A stretch of DNA of 64,000 nucleotides from the NCBI GenBank assembly GCA_025201765.1, contig MU623447.1, forward strand, positions 62,001 to 126,000. Reading direction: 5' to 3'. The notes beneath the pieces are model-generated. The model saw only the letters and a list, made by a program, of their open reading frames with translations, had not been told where the DNA came from and did not search any database. Numbering within the stretch: position 1 is the stretch's first letter; each line of letters begins with the position of its first letter. The stretch is from Daldinia sp. FL1419. Its lineage: Eukaryota; Ascomycota; Sordariomycetes; Xylariales; Hypoxylaceae. The position numbers and the translations under genes are program-made. This document shows positions 46,001 to 57,966 of the stretch, one piece after another.

Positions 46001-48598
46001 TCAATAGCAATATGAATTACTCACTACCATTTCATCCATAGGTACTTTCATCCACAGCAATACGGGTGTTTTCGGAGATTCCCTTTGTTAGGCGAAACTC
46101 CTGTTCTGCCTCTCACTCGTGTTAGACACTCTCTGTACTCTACTGTTTTATTATTCCGTTGCTCTAGAATCCAGGGGCCAATCTATCTCGCCTGGTGGAA
46201 AAAAGATATGAAGACTGCATGGGACAAGGGGATGAAAACCAAAGATAATTATACGTAAATAATTGCAACTTCACTCACAATTATTGATAGAAATGTAACT
46301 TTTATTTATACCGAAGCACTTCGAAGATGACGATGTCCTCATTGTTGAAGGGGAAGAGGCGCCACTCTTGGCGCCATATATACCTTCGCGCCCGTTGCTG
46401 CATCTACGCCAATTTTTGCCCTTGTTGCTGTGTCTGCGTCTGCACTTGTGTTAGTGGCTATTTCCATATCTGGGTTTGTACATATTTCTATGCCAGACCT
46501 CATATCTCTCTATCTGTTGCGCCGGCATCCGCGCCTGTACCGATGCTCAAACTAGCAGCATCGCCAGTAAAAAGCCCAAAGAACCTCGGCCTGGAAAAAG
46601 CGACGAATATCCCCAAGTATATCGAGAAGCTGCTGAAGGGCGAGGATGTGGAAGAGAGCGGAAGTGCTGTTGAAGGAGGAGAGATATTGCTGGGATAAGG
46701 GGATGATGAAGGAGACGAGGTTGAGATGGTCTTTGTGAAGTGGAAGAATATTATGTTACTTGATGAGGTAGGCTAAAGGAGAAAGTTAAGAAATAGATAG
46801 GCGTGGTTGTTTATTTTCTTTGGGGGGGGGGGGCACATGATGGCCCTTAGAATGGGCATAGCTCATTGTACCTAACCGTAGAGATTGTTATAGTTAGATA
46901 GAACTTAGTTAGCTAGTTAAAGCTTAATTAGTTGGTAGAATAATCTCTTTGTTAGACCCTCCGGTCTAGTAGAGAGGTTTTTCGAATATAATTCATTCAG
47001 ATTATAAGAGCCCAGGTACTCATCACGAGGAATCCCCCGATACGGTCAGCTATCTGGGTATTTACTTAGGTACCTAGGTAGGTAAAACAACCTCAGAACT
47101 TGCGACGTGATCTCTCTCTTTCTTAACCGTGACTACCAGCAGAGAAAGACACAATCCATGCTCTAGACGCGTCCTTCGAGGATGTTGTCCTTTTCTGGTC
47201 TTTACCTAGTTTGAAGAATCCTGCGGAACTACAAGGCCGAGAGGCCTCCCCACATTTATAATTTCTTCAAGAAATCAACACGCTTATCCATTCTCTCTCT
47301 TTATCTCCGGGCTCGAGAAAGCGCTCCTTGCATTCCTCGCGTCCATCAGGAAGAAACATTTTATTTTAATGCATTTAGATGGAAAAGGACGGCTGAGGAC
47401 CGGCATGCCCAACCTTCGTCATTCCCAGGACCCAGGACGCAGCTAACAACCTACACACCATCCTCACCCATACTATAGTTGCTACAATTGGTAGCTTCGT
47501 CTTCAGAACCCCCCCAAGACACCACCGGCAAGATTACCACGCTCACACCATCAGGTGAAAGCCTTATATTGGCCAGACCAGTCGTGACGAGGTTTCCACG
47601 TCCGGGTTTAACAGCTTCCCTCTTCAATTCCGGCGAATCTCGTGCGATTCCGTTGGGATTCGCGACCGCACATCCGAAAATACCATCACCTTAACCCCAC
47701 CCTCATATATGTCTGCAGAAGCGATATTCATAGCTCGTGGTTTTGCTTTGGTTCTCTGGCACTCGTCTCTGATACGGGTAAGGGAGCGTCCTGAGTCAGG
47801 GTATCGCAAGAGCCGAGGGACAGGAATCTGAAATGCAGATCCACAGGAGGCTCTCCGATGGCGTCGCGATGGGATGCTGCTCCTACGCCATCAACGCTGG
47901 AGACCAGGCTCTTAGCGACAAGACCCTAGGAAAGCTCTATGGTCGCACTGTGGCCTCTTCGTTCGGTCCGTGAGATCACCCCAGTACCTCAAGTCTACAT
48001 GGTACATGCGTTCTATAATTAGCAATATTTCTCGATGGGCTACGCCCACTTGCTATGTACGAAATACCCGTCGTAGACCCTTCCCAGTTCCGAATAATCA
48101 TACTGTGAGAACGGGGCCGGAATAGATGAGGCTACGAAGAAAAGGGCCGAGATGACAATCCCGACAGTTAGTACCGTACACGGGAGAAACGAGCCAATGC
48201 GTAAAAGATTCAATAGTCTTATGTTTAGAATAGAAAAGATTATCTCGTACCCGTACGTCGTTGAATAATAGGCTTTCTAGATGTCTGGTAACTAACTATC
48301 TTTGATCCGTACGATTGTCTATATCCACCTATCGTGTGTGTTCCTCCACAGTCGCGCGCCCCGCCCCCTTTTTCAACTAGTCCCGTCCCGCAACTCATTT
48401 CTCAGCAAAATACGCGAAATCACGACGCCCAGATGACTAGGTAGCAGGTGCGCATTCATGCGGGAAAGGGGGCTTGTCTGCTACGAATATTACTATATTC
48501 GGCCATCTTCAGCTGCGCTATATCTCCGGTGCCTCCACCTATTTTAGCTAATGCGAACGCCGTTGCCTAGTCAACACGCGCTAGAGTAAATATTTGTT
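43015..48598. other. 5.6-kb region without a clear gene
   Basis: It holds mostly short unsupported open frames. Visible items are a hairpin flanked by TACAGTG direct repeats (44132-44166), a T-rich tract (44408-44455), a G-run (46823-46834), a CCTAGG palindrome near 47068-47083 and a 46-codon protein-like frame at 47833-47973. An Ala/Val-rich, Ser-containing stretch around 46390-46560 shifts frame and may be a decayed sequence. No family was recognised. Confidence 0.4.
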
Positions 48599-51500
48599 TC
48601 ACGAATCCTCCTCCCGTTCCCCTTCCAGCTTCTGCGATTGTTGTGATTGTGATTGTGATTGTGACTGTTGTTGTTGTTGGGCATTCGCCGCGTGGCCCAT
48701 TCCCCAATTAACCCAGTCGGTGAAGAAGAATCCCGGGAGCTTTAGCGCGGCCTTTTGGCAGTTGGTAAAGGTATGCGCGTAGAGCGCATTGACGGCGTCG
48801 AAGTTCTGGTCCCCGGCAGCGACGAGGCTCGATGCGACGAGCAGACTGGCTGTCGATGCCGCACGGCCGTATGCGTGCGCAGCGTCCTTGGCTGCCTGCT
48901 GGTGGATCTCGCGCATCAGCGCGAGTTGCGCCGAAGCGTCGAGCGAGTACTTGTCACCTACGGCCCGTGCCTTCTTAAAGGCCTTCGAGAAGTTTTCAAT
49001 CGCTGCGACCGCTTTGTTGGCCAGGGGCTTGGCGGTCGTACTATGTACGACTTCTAGAAGGGGTAGGATGAGGCTGAAGGCCAGGGGGTTAGCGGCCTCG
49101 TGCTTAAGGTAAAGAGCGATGAGGTCGAGGACGCGATGCTTGAACATGATAACCGATTCCTTGGCGTCCTTCTTTTCTTTTTTCTTGCCTGTGTTTTTGG
49201 CCCTCTGTTTGAAGACTTCGACAAGCTTGTCGTCTAGCGCCATCATCTCAGAGTCTGTCATGTCTGAATCATTATCTGATGATTCAGCCTCCTTGTCTTT
49301 GTCCAGGCGATGGCTGCCCAAGACCTTTGCGAGGGCATCATCAAGATCCGCAAGTTCTTTGGCATCTGCCTCTCCTTGCTCCTCGTCCTCGTCCTCGTCC
49401 TCGCCGTCTTCATTGTCGTCGTCCTCGTCGTTTACGTCGGCACCATTTAGAGTAACAAACTCAACATCAGAACCGATTTCTGACATGTCGTCCTCTTCAA
49501 CGTCCTCAACTTCATCTTCAGAACCTGAGTCTTCAGCATCGTCCATTTCTACATCCTCGTCCTCGAGGTTTTCAAACAGAGCTTGGTATCCTTTCTGATT
49601 TTCCTCTGCAAGAAGTGGCTCTGTTAAAAGCTCGAGGGCTTCGGGGGTAATTTGTGAAGTGAATGCCTCAAAGACTTGCTCGCTAATCTGTCGCATCATC
49701 GGTGATTGTCGAGAGACTAACGCAAGTAAAATTTCCACTAATAATTCCGAGCTACCGCCTTCTTTACTCTTCATCTTCTCAGAACATCTCTCTAGATCTT
49801 GGAGAATGCTGATCGCATCCGGTGCTCCATCATATAATTGTAATATCGTAATAGCGTAAAGTAAAGCGAGGCCAACTGACGCTCCAGCTTTCTTACTATC
49901 TGATTTTTTGCTCGCTCTGAGCAGTTTTCGTATGGCTTTCAGCGCGTTATCCCGCTCGGCTTTTATCTCGTCGCCCATATCGACCGCCGAGGGCTCGACA
50001 GAGATAACCGCATTGCAAAGGTATTCAGCATCATCCCGCCGCCTCATGACCTTCCCAATTGTAGACGCAAGTAATCTGCGGAATGTTTCTCTTGATTTTT
50101 CCGAAAGTTCTGGTTTGAACTGCTCTTGTACAGAGTATGCACACGCCGCTAGTTCTCTAACGCCAAGCTCAGCAACGTTCGTACCCTCGTTATCGCTCGA
50201 GCCTTCGGGTGCAGGCTTTGCTTGGGTAGCTAATTTAGACACATAGCCAGCGTAGACCTGTCTAAGCTTCTCGACGTCACTAGCTGCTCCACTACCGACA
50301 GGTTAATCGACAGTGCTACTTTTAGGATAATATAGAAACTTACTCGTTTACGACAACGGGGTCCCGAAGAAGCTTGAGAACACTCTTCGCGTTATCTGGA
50401 GTAGCCCATTGTAATAGGTTCTCGATAGTCTTGGTACTTGTTCGTTGGTCGAAATCGTAGGCCCCAGCTTTCCCAAGTAGCTCGGTTAGGACTGGCAATA
50501 AAAGCTCTGGAGAGGCCTGTACGGCTTTCTCGATCGATTGGAGACCTTTCAGTGCAGCACGATGGAGATACCGATCCTCCTTGGCGGCTTGGTTCATCAG
50601 GCACTTCATCAAATTTCGAGTAAATAGTTCTCTAGCAAAGTTGGCCTTGTCTGTGGCAAACCCATGAATAAATTTTTGAAATATGACGAAGCCTCGAAAC
50701 TTTTGAGCGTCAGAAGCATTCTTAGAGAAAAGACCATCTGAAATTTAATTAGTATAAGTAGTTGTGGCGCGTAGAACAGCACTTACCATCGATGACGGTG
50801 GTCCAGAATAGCTTCAGCTGGTCTTTGCTCTGCTTTCCGTCTGTCTCTTGACTGAGGAATGTTGCGAGTATAAGATCCCAGACAAAATGCAATTGGGCGC
50901 TCCAGCCGCCTTGCTTGGCTTTCGCCATCGCCGCGTCCTCCCCGTTATCTTGTGCCACATTATCTTTCAACACTCGGGCCACTTCTGACAGTACGCTCGG
51001 GTTCATAGGATCGTGCCACGGTTTTGCGGGTGTTTTTAGATTAGGATAACAGCTTCGCGCCTTCATCCAGATTCCAATGCCCTCCGCGGTCTTGCCAAGC
51101 CCAATATCGGCCAATTTTTGAAGTGTTGCCTCTGCTCTGTCCTGTCCCATCTGGGGTAGCGATTCCACGATCACCCATCCACAGTGCGATCTCATCCAGA
51201 CTTTCTTATCGGCCATCTTCAATAGCAGATCCAAGACTTTTAGCCATCGAGATTCCTCGTCGAAGAGGACTTTCGACTCTACAAAGCATTGCAGACCGAA
51301 AAGCCGACCAAAGTAACAGTCTCTCTCCTCCTGTCCCGGAACATTTCCACTAGGGGTTGTTTTTTCCACCAAGATATTCAGCACCTTGTCAAACGTCAAG
51401 CCGGTGTATTTCGACTCGGCGAGGTTCTTCGGACCGAACAGCTGGTGTATCAATTCCGCCAGTACGAGACTGAAGCCAACCCGAGAAGCGTTGCGAGAGC

Positions 51501-51807
51501 TCGCAAGGCCGCGGAATAGACGATTGTCGAGATGTCTTTCCAGTGCAGCTTCCGATGAGATCAGAAGCCCGGTTATGAGCGCATCGGCGGCAGCAATTCG
51601 TTCGTCGCTATCGGCACTTCCAAGCAATTCGTATACTCTAGCTTCCCGTCTTCGAGCTTCGCCATTTAGGGTTTCCGTGAAAGGTGTCTTTTCTAAGTCA
51701 AGGCTAGGAGCTTCGACACCATTTGCCTGTTCCGTTTTTGCACGCTTCTGCGTCGGCTGGCTGCCATTGGCGCTGGCCTTGTTGGTACCACGCTTCCTTT
51801 TTCCCAT
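48599..51807 (-). CDS. POL5: POL5/MYBBP1A-type nucleolar ribosome biogenesis protein
   Basis: Three exons (51807-50787, 50737-50344, 50291-48599) give 1035 aa, close to the length of yeast Pol5. It opens MGKRKRGTNKAS with a basic N-terminus, then ERIAAADALITGLL, RNASRVGFSLVLAELI and the helical-repeat (armadillo-like) body of the DNA polymerase phi/Mybbp1A family. A long acidic region (EDVEMDDAEDSGSEDEVED and later GEDEDEDEEQGEAD) sits two-thirds along. The C-terminus is low complexity, with Gln/Ser repeats matching a TGATTG-type tract at 48636-48680. Despite the name, family members act in the nucleolus in rRNA synthesis and processing rather than DNA replication. It shares an upstream GATAAG module with UTP20. 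Confidence 0.95.
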
Positions 51808-51925
51808 TTTGAAAGAATATTTAATATAGTATTACCAACGGATATGTATGACAGGTGATATCTGGTCGTTAGTCCAATTGATTTTGTTAATCAATTCTAT
51901 TGTTACATGCCGGAGACATCAATTG

Positions 51926-51996
51926 TGATAAGTTCTTAGCTTCAACTTTTTTTTTTTTTTTTTGCGACGATAAGATTCTGATAAGATCTCGATAAG
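51926..51996. promoter_or_regulatory. poly-T and GATAAG cluster upstream of POL5
   Basis: TGATAAG at 51926, T17 at 51947-51963, GCGA, then CGATAAG at 51968, TGATAAG at 51979 and CGATAAG at 51990. It lies 120-190 nt upstream of the POL5 ATG. The layout of T-tract, GCG and GATAAG closely matches the UTP20/DRN1 spacer. Confidence 0.55.
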
Positions 51997-53289
51997 ATCC
52001 TGCCGTACTAAAAATATCAAATAAGGCAGGCGGTCACCTAAGCTACCGATGACTAGCGTAAACCCCACCAATCTTAAGACACACTAATGATTAGGTAGGT
52101 TAGGTACTTTTAACGCGTCGCGTAGACTTGACGTGAGCTTGTTTTCCAGCTACAACTTGACGTCATACACAAGCATATAGATAATCCAGCACGAGGCTTT
52201 TAATTATTCCCCGCTTAGAATGGTTTAATCAAGACTTCGTCTAGTCCGATAATGAGTTGTTAAGAAGCGAGAAAGACGTGTATTGAATTTGTTTTCTAGT
52301 TAAACCAAGAGCAGCAAAGCAGATTGTGCTTGAGCCACTTCGTTTAAACTCGGAGTTGTCTCAAAAGCCTCTTCGATATCCAACAGAGACGGTCCATCTT
52401 AGCGAGCTATCAATTCCACTAACTAGCGTACTAATTCTTAGTTCTCCTCTTATGTTAGCTCGAGCCAACACGAGGTCCTATCGCTTGATGCTATGAGCTA
52501 AAGCCAGGTACAGTAACAATGTAGGTATTCTGGGAATATAATCATTTTAGCTCGAAGTAGTTTCCCCTCTTCCCCTCTCCCCATAGTGTCTGTGTGGCAG
52601 TAGACGGGATGTAAATCTCGCAGGAGTGATCGGCAACTTCGGCGCTCGTTCGGCACTCATATTCAAATAATATTTCGCGCACGCTCAACAAGAGATCAAC
52701 TTCTCGTGTGGAGCTGCTTAGACTCAAAATGATGTCATGACAGATATTTTATTTGAATTCGATATAGAATCGTGCGTACATGGGTAAACAATATGAAGCG
52801 GTATCAAAGGAGATCACACGGGGGACCTAAGTAAGTAAAATGTTGTAAGCGAGGTTACTTAGAACGTTCCTGTCAACACTCCACCGTCCAAGCTAGGTCG
52901 CCCTAATTTTATCGTAAATCATAAGACACTCCTTCACTTAGTTGCTCCAACTACTAGGTAGTAGCCTCGTTTTCAATAGCAATAAAGTTTTCAAGGGGAG
53001 GTGAGCGCAGTAAGGGGTGAATATGTATGCAAGACAGCCGGCGTAGAATTGCCCGAGCCGGGGTTGATGAGGCTCCTTAACTACTTACTTACCTACCTAG
53101 GGATACACACCAAAAGTCCGACAAGAATAGAATTGTTCATATAGTCTCAGATCAATAATATACTACTTCTACGAACGAGGGCGGGATATCTGTACGAGTG
53201 GTCGATTATGAATTAGTTTATTGGTTCCTTTATCCTATAATATCTCTAGGGTAAGAGATTACCAAATATACGATATTTCAATTAGATGT

Positions 53290-53420
53290 ATGTAGAGCCT
53301 ATAATAACGAGGCTTAGGGGATTTATAGGTCTGTTTAATTATTATCGTTCTTGTAATTGGACTTGGAGAAGAGTAGTTTGGGATTCCGTTTAAATATATG
53401 CGAGATATCCTAGTAGATTG
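53290..53420 (+). mobile_element. possible Ty3/gypsy reverse transcriptase trace
   Basis: A single motif, RGFIGLFNYYR (53316-53348), resembles the conserved R-x-F-L-G-x-x-N-Y-Y-R segment after the reverse transcriptase active site of Ty3/gypsy elements. It is embedded in AT-rich DNA with stops nearby. No LTRs, protease or integrase were recognised. This is a weak, single-motif call. Confidence 0.2.
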
Positions 53421-56400
53421 ATTCGGTAAACTTGGTGTTATGTCAGTATCATCAAATTCTTAACAAGACAATTTGGGCTGCAAATAGATAATCTAGCTAT
53501 TCCTTACGCTGCAAGGCACGAATTCAATAATTTACGGATGAATGATATAGTCTTGACTATCTGGGACATTACCCGCTAGTATCTGTAGATAATATAATAA
53601 TTACATATAGTTGGTTAAAGATTGTCATCTTGAACATTAATAAATGGCTGATTGGAAATGGTAAGCTATATTTTCATGTTAGAATTAAAGCTTAAAGAGT
53701 TGCAGAAAGAAGTTTCAGCACGTAACTCTTGAAATATTCTAATCGGTATACTATATCAATTCAATTATATCGTGTATCAATACTGGTAGTCACTACTATT
53801 CTCCTAGAAGTAATAATTGCCCTATGCCATAACGTATAGCTCTTTAGTTCCTGCTCGATTGTTACTTTAGGTCTTATGATTACGATAATTGGCTAATTTG
53901 TAGTTGTTGAAATGTTGAACAGTTAGGTAACTACCTATACTATGATCCCAGTACCGCAAGTTATATTTTAAGATCATACCCGATCACGTCTCTCGGTCGA
54001 CCTGTCTAAGACGTTGAACGGTACTCATCTTAAGGTGGATTGGCTTGGGCACTAGCAAGGTCATTGAGGGACTGAGCTTGTTTTATTACATACGTTCATG
54101 AGGGGCTTTGCAGCTAGTTGAGGCTCTGCATGATACAGTATAAGAGTCATACCACTATAACATGCAGTTAAAGCTATAGCGGAAACACATGCATCTGCGC
54201 ATTTTTGCATGAATCACACACTCGCGGAAGCGGCTTGCTCTCTCGTTGGGAGCCGAATCCTGCCGGCATGTGATCAAACGGCGCATTCGATTAGGATTCC
54301 CGAATCCTGAGAGCACCGAACTAGCCGCTCCAGTTGCCTGGACAATTTATATGTGCGAAGGATTGAGTATTTAATAGCCTATTTCTGCTTATTACGACTC
54401 TCTTTGAAAAATATACTCTGTATTGCTTCGACAATACCAACGTCGAATGCGCATATAGACCAAGCCAGCCGGTGCCGCAGATATATGGGCCTAAACTACC
54501 GTGCTCGGAATACAAGGAAGAGAATAGCGCATTACATAGTACATCCGATGAAGATGCGCGAGGATCTAACGATTATGATATACGTACCTAATATGTCGTG
54601 TTAGAGAGACGCTAAACAGGATTTTCCGATCGTCTTCGACCCATTCGCATGGACTCGGTCGTTTCAGACGATGTGGCAGTCAGGTGAGATGGGTTAGTTG
54701 TGAGAATTTGAGGTCCTTCGAGACGGGCCAATCGAACGATCGATGATCCTTGGTCTAACCGTTACTGGCTCAAGGAAGAGCGTAATAGTCGATCGAATCT
54801 GGCTGGACCAAACAAACCAGAAGGCCAGGGCTGCAAGGTTACAAGGTTGCATAAGGATTTCGAAAAATGCAACTCTACCTAGAGATCCGAGCTTTCCCCT
54901 CCCCAAAGCTACTCTGCTACAGCCTACTCGGAGCTACCCTGTCTATTTTTTTTTTCTTTGCCTGCAGCTTTAGCAGCTTTATTTAAGCTATTTGAAGCTT
55001 AGCCGCCCCTCGTGATATCGTGATGGACATGGGTAAATGTTTACAGTGACACGCGGGCTTGCGCGTTCGTAGTGTTTACTTTTTGTACCTGTTAAACAAC
55101 TTAAACAACCCCTCTTCTTGTCATCGTTTTTCTTTTCCTTTTTGTTCCCATCTCCGCATCTCGGCGGGACGCTTCACAAGCTTACGACCCACGGGTAATG
55201 CCCCCCTCTCTTCCCCCCTTGCTAAATATCAAACAGCCCGTGTGCAATCTGAATCACACACAGAATTATTTGATCACAGTCGTATTGAATCGTTTATGGG
55301 TCCTGTTAAATAGAAGATGGCACCATGTGTTGTCTCACGTCTCATTAGAAATAGCCGCTTATATTTATATATTCTCCTAGCTTCACGAATCGCTAGCGGC
55401 TTTTAAGATGTTCTAGATTAAAAGGGACAGTTATCTAGGTTAAGGGATTACCCAGTCTGGTAGTAGGCCAGATCTTCTTTCTTCTTTATTTTTTTGCGAC
55501 AGCTGAAAGTGTCGCTAAATAGGCGGCTTGAGGGAATTCGGCGATAGTAAGCGCGAAGTCGGCAAGCTAATCTAGCCATCCCATTGGATCTTCAGCTTCT
55601 TTTCTTTCCCGACCGTTTGTCATTCGCTTCCTCCGATGCTTGTTGCTGCACAGTTCGATGCAGGTCATCGGAAAGCGGTCAGCACGACAACACCCGATTA
55701 TGTATGAAATGTAAACAATCAACAAAGGGATCAAGATCTTAAATATGGTTGGATCCGAGGCTGCGCATAACAGAAATATCCAACTTTTGTAGCTTGCATA
55801 TATTCCCGACCGGGTTTCCGACCAAGTGCATTTTGGTGCGAAACCATTTAAGAGACTATGACGATAGTTCGGTCGCGTGTATGTGTGCAAGCTTGAAAAG
55901 TGGTAGAGCGGCCGTGAAGATCCTACCTTCGTAGGAACTTGTAAATGACGTCTGCCACGAGCTAGGAGATCGTGTCTCTTAATGTGCGATCGAAGATGGC
56001 CCACATACTATCGATTTTGTTCCCTTATGATTATTCAGAAAAAAAAAAAGCCACCAAAGAGAGCCGATTTTCAAATCCGGAGTGTCCCCGGGTTTTAAGA
56101 AGGAGAAAAAAAAAAGGTCCTTGGCCTGTGCTGCAATTAATTTATCCTCCATGTGATATATCCAAGGGCCTCATCGTTGCCCTAGAGATGGACGGATCCA
56201 ACATTTGAGGTAGGATAATGGAGATGATGAATATCGTGTAAACAAACCCCCTTTTAAGACTTCGAATTAAGGCCTCGTTACTTCGATTTGGGCTTGAAGA
56301 AAATACTATGTAATTTCCCCGAGTGAGGCTCAAGCGTAAGGAGTGTAAGGGGCGTTGTAGGGTTTTGAAAAGATCTAGAGCTACCTAGTTTCCTCCACAT

Positions 56401-56686
56401 CGTCGTACAGTACGTCCGCTTGCCTACGGCCATAACACCGTAAGCGTCGGTGAGGTTCAAATTTTCATAATGGACTGATGGGGCTTACGCTTGTTTAAGT
56501 CCAATCGCTACCAATCACTACCGGACACGCCGCAAGAGAGTCTGGGATTGATAATGAGTGTCATTTCCATATTGTAAAAAGCACACCATCAGCTGGTTAA
56601 CCCACTAGCCGTCAATACCGTCTAGATTGAAAAAATAAAAAAAAAGCTTCAAGGACCAACCTGCGAAAAAAAAATGTACCAACTAC

Positions 56687-56998
56687 TTAATACTTATCGG
56701 TGCGGCCCGGTATGTAGAAAGTTCCTTGTCGTTTTCTCCCCTCAACAGTCCCAACACATAGTAATGGATGATGGTAAACCCATGCGTATAGCAAACTAGG
56801 GTCGTGCTTATTGCTGCAAGCACCGTAGCAACCGTCAGAGGCTAGGTAATAAAGCAAAGAAGCCCCGGAAGATCCTTCAGCGCACTGTATCGTGGAACCC
56901 CCAGCACGTATCCGAAAAGCTCCATCGCAGTTATGTACTCCATACTGCGTGCCCAGCATCTGGGTATGTAGAAGTGTAAAAAGAAGTATACGGCGCAA
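56687..56998 (-). CDS. candidate small secreted Cys-containing protein
   Basis: Frame of 103 aa. It begins MRRILLFTLLHTQMLG, a basic start followed by a short hydrophobic run that could be a signal peptide. The rest has five cysteines (HNCDG, IQCAE, GCYGACS, LLCVG) in a Gly/Ser/Tyr-rich context. No family was recognised. It lies in a gene desert, with a TATAAA-like sequence (57036-57041 on the plus strand) about 40 nt upstream but in the opposite orientation. It may be chance; no splice or promoter evidence decides it. Confidence 0.3.
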   Translation of the reverse strand: MRRILLFTLLHTQMLGTQYGVHNCDGAFRIRAGGSTIQCAEGSSGASLLYYLASDGCYGACSNKHDPSLLYAWVYHHPLLCVGTVEGRKRQGTFYIPGRTDKY

Positions 56999-57948
56999 TC
57001 ATACTATGCAGTGTATATTCGAAACATGATTATGGTATAAAAAAAAGCACTGGTCTCTCTAGTGACATGGTTCTCTTCAAGGGCTCACAAAGATCTGGGG
57101 TAACAAAATGGCGTTACCTGACGGCGTATGTATTGGGTGCTCGGCTTAAGAAAGCTCGGAGACGCGGGTCCGACTACCGGCAAATCATAACGGATTTTTG
57201 AAGAAATCAGCCCAGCAAGTTCAGCAAGTCCAGTAAGCAAAAAATGGCACTATGAGAACAGGGTTCCCTTCTATGAGGAAAATGCCGTTTTCTGTTCGAA
57301 CCTACCATTTTATTTTAGCGTGCTTGGTTTGAGAAAAAAATAAAAATAAAAAATCGTCAGACTACCATGGCGGACGTATGGTAATCTTTATAAAAGAACC
57401 GAGACTTTGAGAAGTAATAAGACATGGATAAACGTGGTTATGAATCAAGTAATCTAGACCAAGACAGCCTCATTCCCCTGGTTAAGTAAGGTGTTCCGGG
57501 CAAATATCGTCTTCATTGCAAGCCGCCGAGGCTTTCTACATAGACTCAAGACCTGATAATTTCACTGGTCGGATAAAACTGACGATATTACTTACCTAGG
57601 TAGTTAACTATACAAAATACAAGATACAAAGTATAGGTATGAAGAAATATTATGTCGAGTTATTCCGTGGAAGGCTGACGGATAATGCCATGCCTTGGCC
57701 CTTGGGAGGTTTTTTTTTCTCTTTTTTCGAAACTTCCGTTCGAATAGCTCGTCTCAGCCTCTACAACCTTGCAATTGATAGCAGGGCCAACGGACCAAAC
57801 GCTGGGAATTAATTGGTGGAGTCGTATGTATGCGCAAACAAATGTACTCGTCACAGGGCCAGGGTGTTTCCTAAACTGGACCTCGAATATGCCCATCTGG
57901 TGTTTTGAAGCCTGTATGAGTTACGAAATATCCGCAAGGCGATCGCCG

Positions 57949-57966
57949 AGCAGCAGCAGCAGCAGC
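57949..57966. repeat. AGC trinucleotide repeat
   Basis: Six perfect AGC units in non-coding DNA. Confidence 0.85.

Noticed and set aside
46327..46698. 123-codon plus-strand frame with many cysteines
   Set aside because: The cysteine run is low-complexity TGT/TGC repeat sequence, and protein character shifts between frames, so it is not an intact gene.
49119..49598. Serine-rich plus-strand frame of 159 codons
   Set aside because: It is the antisense of the acidic GAN/GAD codon region of POL5.
55567..56004. 145-codon minus-strand frame with a hydrophobic stretch
   Set aside because: No signal peptide, no family and inconsistent composition; probably chance.
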